Positions 5,949 through 9,429 of a stretch of 9,429 nt of DNA are shown here, piece after piece. The stretch's first letter is position 1. Each line of letters starts with the position of its first letter. The DNA lies in contig MFGS01000067.1 in the NCBI GenBank assembly GCA_001778355.1, forward strand, positions 374-9,802, in the 5' to 3' direction. The notes under the pieces are model-generated. The model did no database searches. It had not been told where the DNA came from and saw only the letters and a list, made by a program, of their open reading frames with translations. Source of the DNA: Candidatus Firestonebacteria bacterium RIFOXYA2_FULL_40_8 (GTDB taxonomy: Bacteria; Oederibacteriota; D2-FULL-39-29). The position numbers were made by a program, and so were the translations under genes.

Positions 5949-6729
5949 TAAATTAGTAAAAAATATGCTTGTCAATAAAGATAATAAGAGGAAATCTTTT
6001 ATTGTTTACATTACCGGCGGTTTTCCTGATTTAAAGACAACAAAAAAGCTAATACTTGGATTGGACAAAGCAGGGGTTGATGTTATCGAGATTGGCGTAC
6101 CTTTTTCTGACCCGGTTGCAGACGGCCCAACAATCCAGGAATCAAGCTTCTATGCACTCCAAAAAGGCGTCACGCTTAAGAAAATCCTTAAGATGACCAA
6201 AGAGCTTAGGGGGGAGATTAACGCAGCAGTGGTCCTTATGGGTTATTATAACAGCTTTCTAAAATATGGTTTAAGCAAATTCGTTACGGGTTGCAAAAAC
6301 AACGGAATTGATGGTATAATTATACCGGATTTAGTACCTGAGGAAAGTTGTACTCTATCAAAACTTGCGAAAGAAAACGGTTTAGCCATGGTTTTTCTTA
6401 TTGCGCCAAACAGCAGCGAAAAGAGAATCCGGCTGGCAGCATCACGCAGTTCAGGATTTTTGTATTGTGTTTCAGTAAAAGGAATTACAGGACAAAGGAA
6501 AAAGCTGCCAGACATAAGTAAATATATTTCCAAAGTCAGAAAAATTACGAAACTGCCTCTGGCTGTTGGTTTTGGAGTCTCAAATAACGCGCAAGCAGGT
6601 CATTTTTTAAAGAAAGCAGACGGTGTAATTGTCGGAAGCGCTGTAATTAAAATAATAAAAGATAACATTAAGAATAAACCTGTTGAAAAAGTTGTCAGGT
6701 TCGTAAAATCCTTAAGAAAAGGCTTTTAG
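5929..6729 (+). CDS. trpA: Tryptophan synthase alpha chain (EC 4.1.2.8)
   Basis: This 266-residue TIM barrel cleaves indole-3-glycerol phosphate to indole and glyceraldehyde 3-phosphate and channels indole to TrpB. The signature VIEIGVPFSDPVADGPTIQ supplies the two catalytic acids, Glu54 and Asp65 (equivalent to Salmonella Glu49 and Asp60). Further family segments are LMGYYNSF, GIIIPDLVPEE, FLIAPNSS, FLYCVSVKGITG (active-site loop 6) and LAVGFGVSN followed by GVIVGSAVIK, which bind phosphate. Length is typical. A good Shine-Dalgarno GGGAGAGG (5913-5920) lies 8 nt before the ATG, which is 20 nt inside trpB, so the two subunits are probably made in balanced amounts. The protein contains no tryptophan. 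The stop codon is followed directly by the start of the HD-GYP gene with no gap. Confidence 0.96.
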   Translation: MSAGYSNKLVKNMLVNKDNKRKSFIVYITGGFPDLKTTKKLILGLDKAGVDVIEIGVPFSDPVADGPTIQESSFYALQKGVTLKKILKMTKELRGEINAAVVLMGYYNSFLKYGLSKFVTGCKNNGIDGIIIPDLVPEESCTLSKLAKENGLAMVFLIAPNSSEKRIRLAASRSSGFLYCVSVKGITGQRKKLPDISKYISKVRKITKLPLAVGFGVSNNAQAGHFLKKADGVIVGSAVIKIIKDNIKNKPVEKVVRFVKSLRKGF

Positions 6730-8502
6730 ATGGCAGATAAGGAAAACATAGAAGACCTCAAGAAAGACAACAAGGAGCTTCGGGATCAAATATCTGCGCT
6801 CAGTAGTCTTGTTTCAATCCAAGACCTCAAAATTTCAATATTCCAATCGATTGGAAAGATTACTTCTTCCTCTTTTAACCTTGATAAACTATTAGATAGC
6901 ATTATGGACCTCATAATCAAGACTATGAAGGTGGAAGCCGGATCACTCCTGCTTTTAAACTCTGATACCGGTCTCCTTGAATTTAAAGTAGCTAAAGGTG
7001 ACAAGGGTGATGCGGTAAAAAAATATAAATTCGCGCTGGGTGAAGGCATCGTAGGTTTTGTCGCGCAATCAGGCAAAGCCCTGGTGGTTCCCGATGTCTC
7101 TAAAAGCGAACATTTCAAGAAAGATGTTTCTGAAAGTATCAAATACCCTATCGAAAATGTTATTTGTGTTCCTCTCAGGGTAAACAATAAGGTTATCGGC
7201 GTTATAGAACTGATGAACAAGATGCCCAGAAAACGTTTTATCAAGGAAGATCTTGACCTTTTGGAGTCTTTAGCCGGTCAAATCTGCCTTATCATTCAAA
7301 ATGCGCAGCTTGTAGAGGATTCCAAACGAAAAATTGAAGAACTTTCCACTTTAATTTCCGTTTCCACCATTATTAATTCCACCCTGGATTTAAATAAACT
7401 TTTAAACGAGATAATGGAAGCGGCGGCAAAACTGCTCCGCGCGGAAACCAGCACTATCTTCCTGATAGACCAGGAAAAGCAGGAGTTATATTTTGAGGTT
7501 GTGACCGGAAAATCTAAAGACGATATAGTGAATACTATAAGGATACCGATGTCAGAAGGTATAGCAGGTTGGGTCGCGAGAACGGGACAATCATTACTGG
7601 TGCCTGATGTCTCGAAAGACGCGCGCTTCTATAATAAGGTTGATGAAAAATCGAAATTTCAAACTAAATCAATTGTCGCGGTTCCTTTACGCGTGAAAGA
7701 TAAAGTTATCGGCGTCATCGAAGTTCTTAATAAATTTGACGGAACTTCATTTTTACCGTACGAACTTGAGCTTCTGGAAGCTCTGGCTGATCAATCGGCT
7801 GTGGCAATTGATAATGCTGTTGTGCATAAAGAATTTCAGGAACTATTCCTCAATACTATCACGGCGCTGGCAAGAGCAATTGAATCTAAAGACTCCTACA
7901 CCGGCGGGCATATTGACCGCATAGAAAATTATAGTATGGTTATTGCCGATGAGCTTGCTTTAACTACGGAAGAAAAAGAGCGTATCCGCTGGGCGGCCTT
8001 ATTCCATGATATTGGAAAGATAGGCGTCAGTGAAGCTATACTGCAAAAACCGGGGAAACTCACGGATGTGGAATACGAAGAGATTAAAAAACATCCACAG
8101 CTGGGCGCGGATATTATGAAACCTATAAAGCAGTTTAAACATATAATTCCGGGGATACTTCATCACCAGGAACGCTGGGACGGTAAAGGTTATCCTAATA
8201 AACTGAAAAACACCGAAATTTCTATTGACGGCAGGATTATCGGAGTTGCCGATACTTTTGACGCTATGACCTCTGACCGTCCTTACAGGAAAGGTCTGCC
8301 CAAGGATTTTGCTTTGGATGAAATTAGAAAATGCGCCGGTACTCAATTTGATCCTGAAGTTGTGACAGCTTTTATGGCGGCGTGCGAAAAAGGAAAAATA
8401 AAAACAGAAGCTGAGATGAAAGCAAGCGGAAATAAAAACAGCACTTATAATCATTCTTCGCGTAACCAAACTTCTCAGGATGCAAAGAAAAGCAGGAAGT
8501 AA
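6730..8502 (+). CDS. Tandem GAF, HD-GYP domain protein, predicted cyclic-di-GMP phosphodiesterase
   Basis: This 590-residue protein has no signal peptide or membrane helix and should be cytoplasmic. Domain order is: a short N-terminal coiled coil (about 1-25), GAF1 (about 38-195), a helical linker, GAF2 (about 215-365), HD-GYP (about 375-560) and a polar basic tail (560-590). Both GAF domains contain G-E-G-I-(V/A)-G and VPDVSK and end in an NKxxxxxF motif reminiscent of cyclic-nucleotide-binding GAFs; the ligand is unknown. The HD-GYP module looks active: His394 (TGGH), His426-Asp427 (HDIGKIG), His455 (KHP), His478-His479, Gly487-Tyr488-Pro489 and Asp508 (VADTFDAMTSDRPYR). The family hydrolyses c-di-GMP to pGpG or GMP. 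The start abuts the trpA stop (TAGATG), with AAAAGG at 6717-6722 as the likely ribosome site. Its stop overlaps the dnaE start by one base. Why a signalling enzyme sits here is unclear. Confidence 0.92.
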   Translation: MADKENIEDLKKDNKELRDQISALSSLVSIQDLKISIFQSIGKITSSSFNLDKLLDSIMDLIIKTMKVEAGSLLLLNSDTGLLEFKVAKGDKGDAVKKYKFALGEGIVGFVAQSGKALVVPDVSKSEHFKKDVSESIKYPIENVICVPLRVNNKVIGVIELMNKMPRKRFIKEDLDLLESLAGQICLIIQNAQLVEDSKRKIEELSTLISVSTIINSTLDLNKLLNEIMEAAAKLLRAETSTIFLIDQEKQELYFEVVTGKSKDDIVNTIRIPMSEGIAGWVARTGQSLLVPDVSKDARFYNKVDEKSKFQTKSIVAVPLRVKDKVIGVIEVLNKFDGTSFLPYELELLEALADQSAVAIDNAVVHKEFQELFLNTITALARAIESKDSYTGGHIDRIENYSMVIADELALTTEEKERIRWAALFHDIGKIGVSEAILQKPGKLTDVEYEEIKKHPQLGADIMKPIKQFKHIIPGILHHQERWDGKGYPNKLKNTEISIDGRIIGVADTFDAMTSDRPYRKGLPKDFALDEIRKCAGTQFDPEVVTAFMAACEKGKIKTEAEMKASGNKNSTYNHSSRNQTSQDAKKSRK

Positions 8503-9429
8503 TGAAACACTCCGAATTCGTCCACTTACACAACCACACCGAATACAGCTTACTTGACGGCGCATCGAAGATAAAACCTATGCTTTCCGCGGCGGCAAAA
8601 ATGAGAATGCCCGCGCTGGCCATGTCCGATCACGGAAATATGTTCGGCGCTGTGGATTTTTTCTTTGCTGCGATGGACGCGGGCGTAAAGCCTATCATCG
8701 GCTGCGAAGTTTATATAGCGCCCGGTTCGCGTTTTGAAAAAGGCGGAACACATACAGACCACTATTATCATTTGCTGCTTCTCTGTAAAGACGAAGAAGG
8801 TTACAGAAATCTGGTAAAGTTAGTATCTGCCGGTTATCTGGAAGGATTTTATTACAAACCTAGAATTGATAAAGACCTTCTGGCGGCGCACTCAAAAGGA
8901 CTTGTTTGCCTCTCCGCTTGCTTAAAAGGGGAAGTGCCAAATCTTATTATCAAGGGAAAAGTAGACGAAGCCCGGGAAGCGGCAAAGTATTATAAAGAGC
9001 TTTTTGGTGAAGGGAATTATTATCTTGAACTCCAGGATCATAAGATTGAAGATCAATATAAGGCAAACGAAGAACTATTAAAATTCTCAAAGGAATTAAA
9101 CCTGCCGGTCGTAGCTACCAACGACTGTCATTATATTCAAAAGGCGCATTCAAAACTGCACGATATTTTGCTTTGTATACAGACTAAAAGAAATTTTGAC
9201 GATGTAGACCGAATGCGCTTTCCAAGTAACGAGTTCTATCTGAAAAGCGAAGAAGAAATGAGGAAGACATTCGAATTTGTTCCCGAGTCCTTAAAAAACA
9301 CTCTTGAAATAGCCGAAAAATGTAATTATAAAATGGAAAAAGGAAAGTTGATCCTGCCTAATTATGAAGTACCGGAAAGTTTCACTCTGGAAAGTTACTT
9401 TGACCATCTCACTCACGAAGGAATGAAAA
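8502..9429 (+). CDS. dnaE: DNA polymerase III alpha subunit, N-terminal part (cut by window end)
   Basis: An uninterrupted frame from ATG 8502 to the right edge gives 309 residues of the replicative polymerase (family length about 1,100-1,200). It begins KHSEFVHLHNHTEYSLLDG, the classic start of the DnaE PHP domain, continues with AMSDHGNMFGAVDF, IIGCEVYIAPGSRF, YYHLLLLCKDEEGYRNLVKLVS, GLVCLSACLKGEV and VVATNDCHYI, and enters the linker toward the palm domain (FPSNEFYLKS, LKNTLEIAEKCN). All nine PHP metal-ligand positions known from mycobacterial DnaE1 are kept: His10, His12, Asp19, His44, Glu69, His90, Cys140, Asp208, His210. This suggests a catalytically competent PHP exonuclease, unlike the degenerate site of E. 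coli DnaE. The start overlaps the HD-GYP stop as TAATG; AGGA at 8494-8497 is a plausible, closely spaced ribosome site. Confidence 0.96.
   Translation, partial: MKHSEFVHLHNHTEYSLLDGASKIKPMLSAAAKMRMPALAMSDHGNMFGAVDFFFAAMDAGVKPIIGCEVYIAPGSRFEKGGTHTDHYYHLLLLCKDEEGYRNLVKLVSAGYLEGFYYKPRIDKDLLAAHSKGLVCLSACLKGEVPNLIIKGKVDEAREAAKYYKELFGEGNYYLELQDHKIEDQYKANEELLKFSKELNLPVVATNDCHYIQKAHSKLHDILLCIQTKRNFDDVDRMRFPSNEFYLKSEEEMRKTFEFVPESLKNTLEIAEKCNYKMEKGKLILPNYEVPESFTLESYFDHLTHEGMK

Noticed and set aside
7999..8565. 188-residue minus-strand open frame across the HD-GYP/dnaE junction
   Set aside because: It lies opposite the conserved HD-GYP motifs and the dnaE start, and resembles no family I recognise; it is a shadow frame.

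Overview
The window is a gene-dense, AT-rich stretch of a bacterial chromosome with every recognisable gene on the + strand. Short intergenic gaps, overlapping start and stop codons, Shine-Dalgarno sequences and two textbook intrinsic terminators all point to Bacteria. No gene gives a firm taxonomic call. An uncultivated free-living lineage (candidate-phylum type) is a guess from the unusual gene neighbourhood, not a demonstrated placement.

Layout. (1) Positions 3-401 hold the 3' part of a protein built of 24-residue YwqK/MORN-like repeats. (2) Positions 475-2878 form a transcription unit with a candidate promoter, a DUF485 small membrane protein, an ActP-like sodium:solute symporter overlapping it by 4 nt (ATGA), and a strong intrinsic terminator. 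The symporter carries a large hydrophilic insertion predicted to be outside the membrane. (3) Positions 2879-4051 hold an intergenic region with two dyad elements, a monocistronic D-2-hydroxyacid (glycerate-type) dehydrogenase, and a second strong terminator. (4) From a well-formed promoter at 4134-4162 to the right edge runs one tightly packed unit: trpF, trpB, trpA, a GAF-GAF-HD-GYP protein, and the 5' part of dnaE (DNA polymerase III alpha). Every junction in it overlaps or abuts, so these five genes are probably co-transcribed and translationally coupled.

How the genes fit together. The DUF485/symporter pair probably imports a short-chain monocarboxylate such as acetate. The dehydrogenase would interconvert hydroxypyruvate-like 2-keto acids and D-2-hydroxy acids. 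TrpF, TrpB and TrpA catalyse three of the last four steps of tryptophan synthesis; trpC, trpD, trpE and trpG are not beside them, so the pathway is split in this genome. The HD-GYP protein is a predicted cytoplasmic cyclic-di-GMP phosphodiesterase, and dnaE encodes the replicative polymerase.

Points most worth checking are the apparently leaderless trpF promoter, the unusual trpFBA / HD-GYP / dnaE operon, the symporter insertion, and an intact nine-ligand PHP metal site in DnaE. I found no CRISPR array, mobile element, tRNA, rRNA, toxin-antitoxin pair or defence-like cassette, and no convincing wholly new system.
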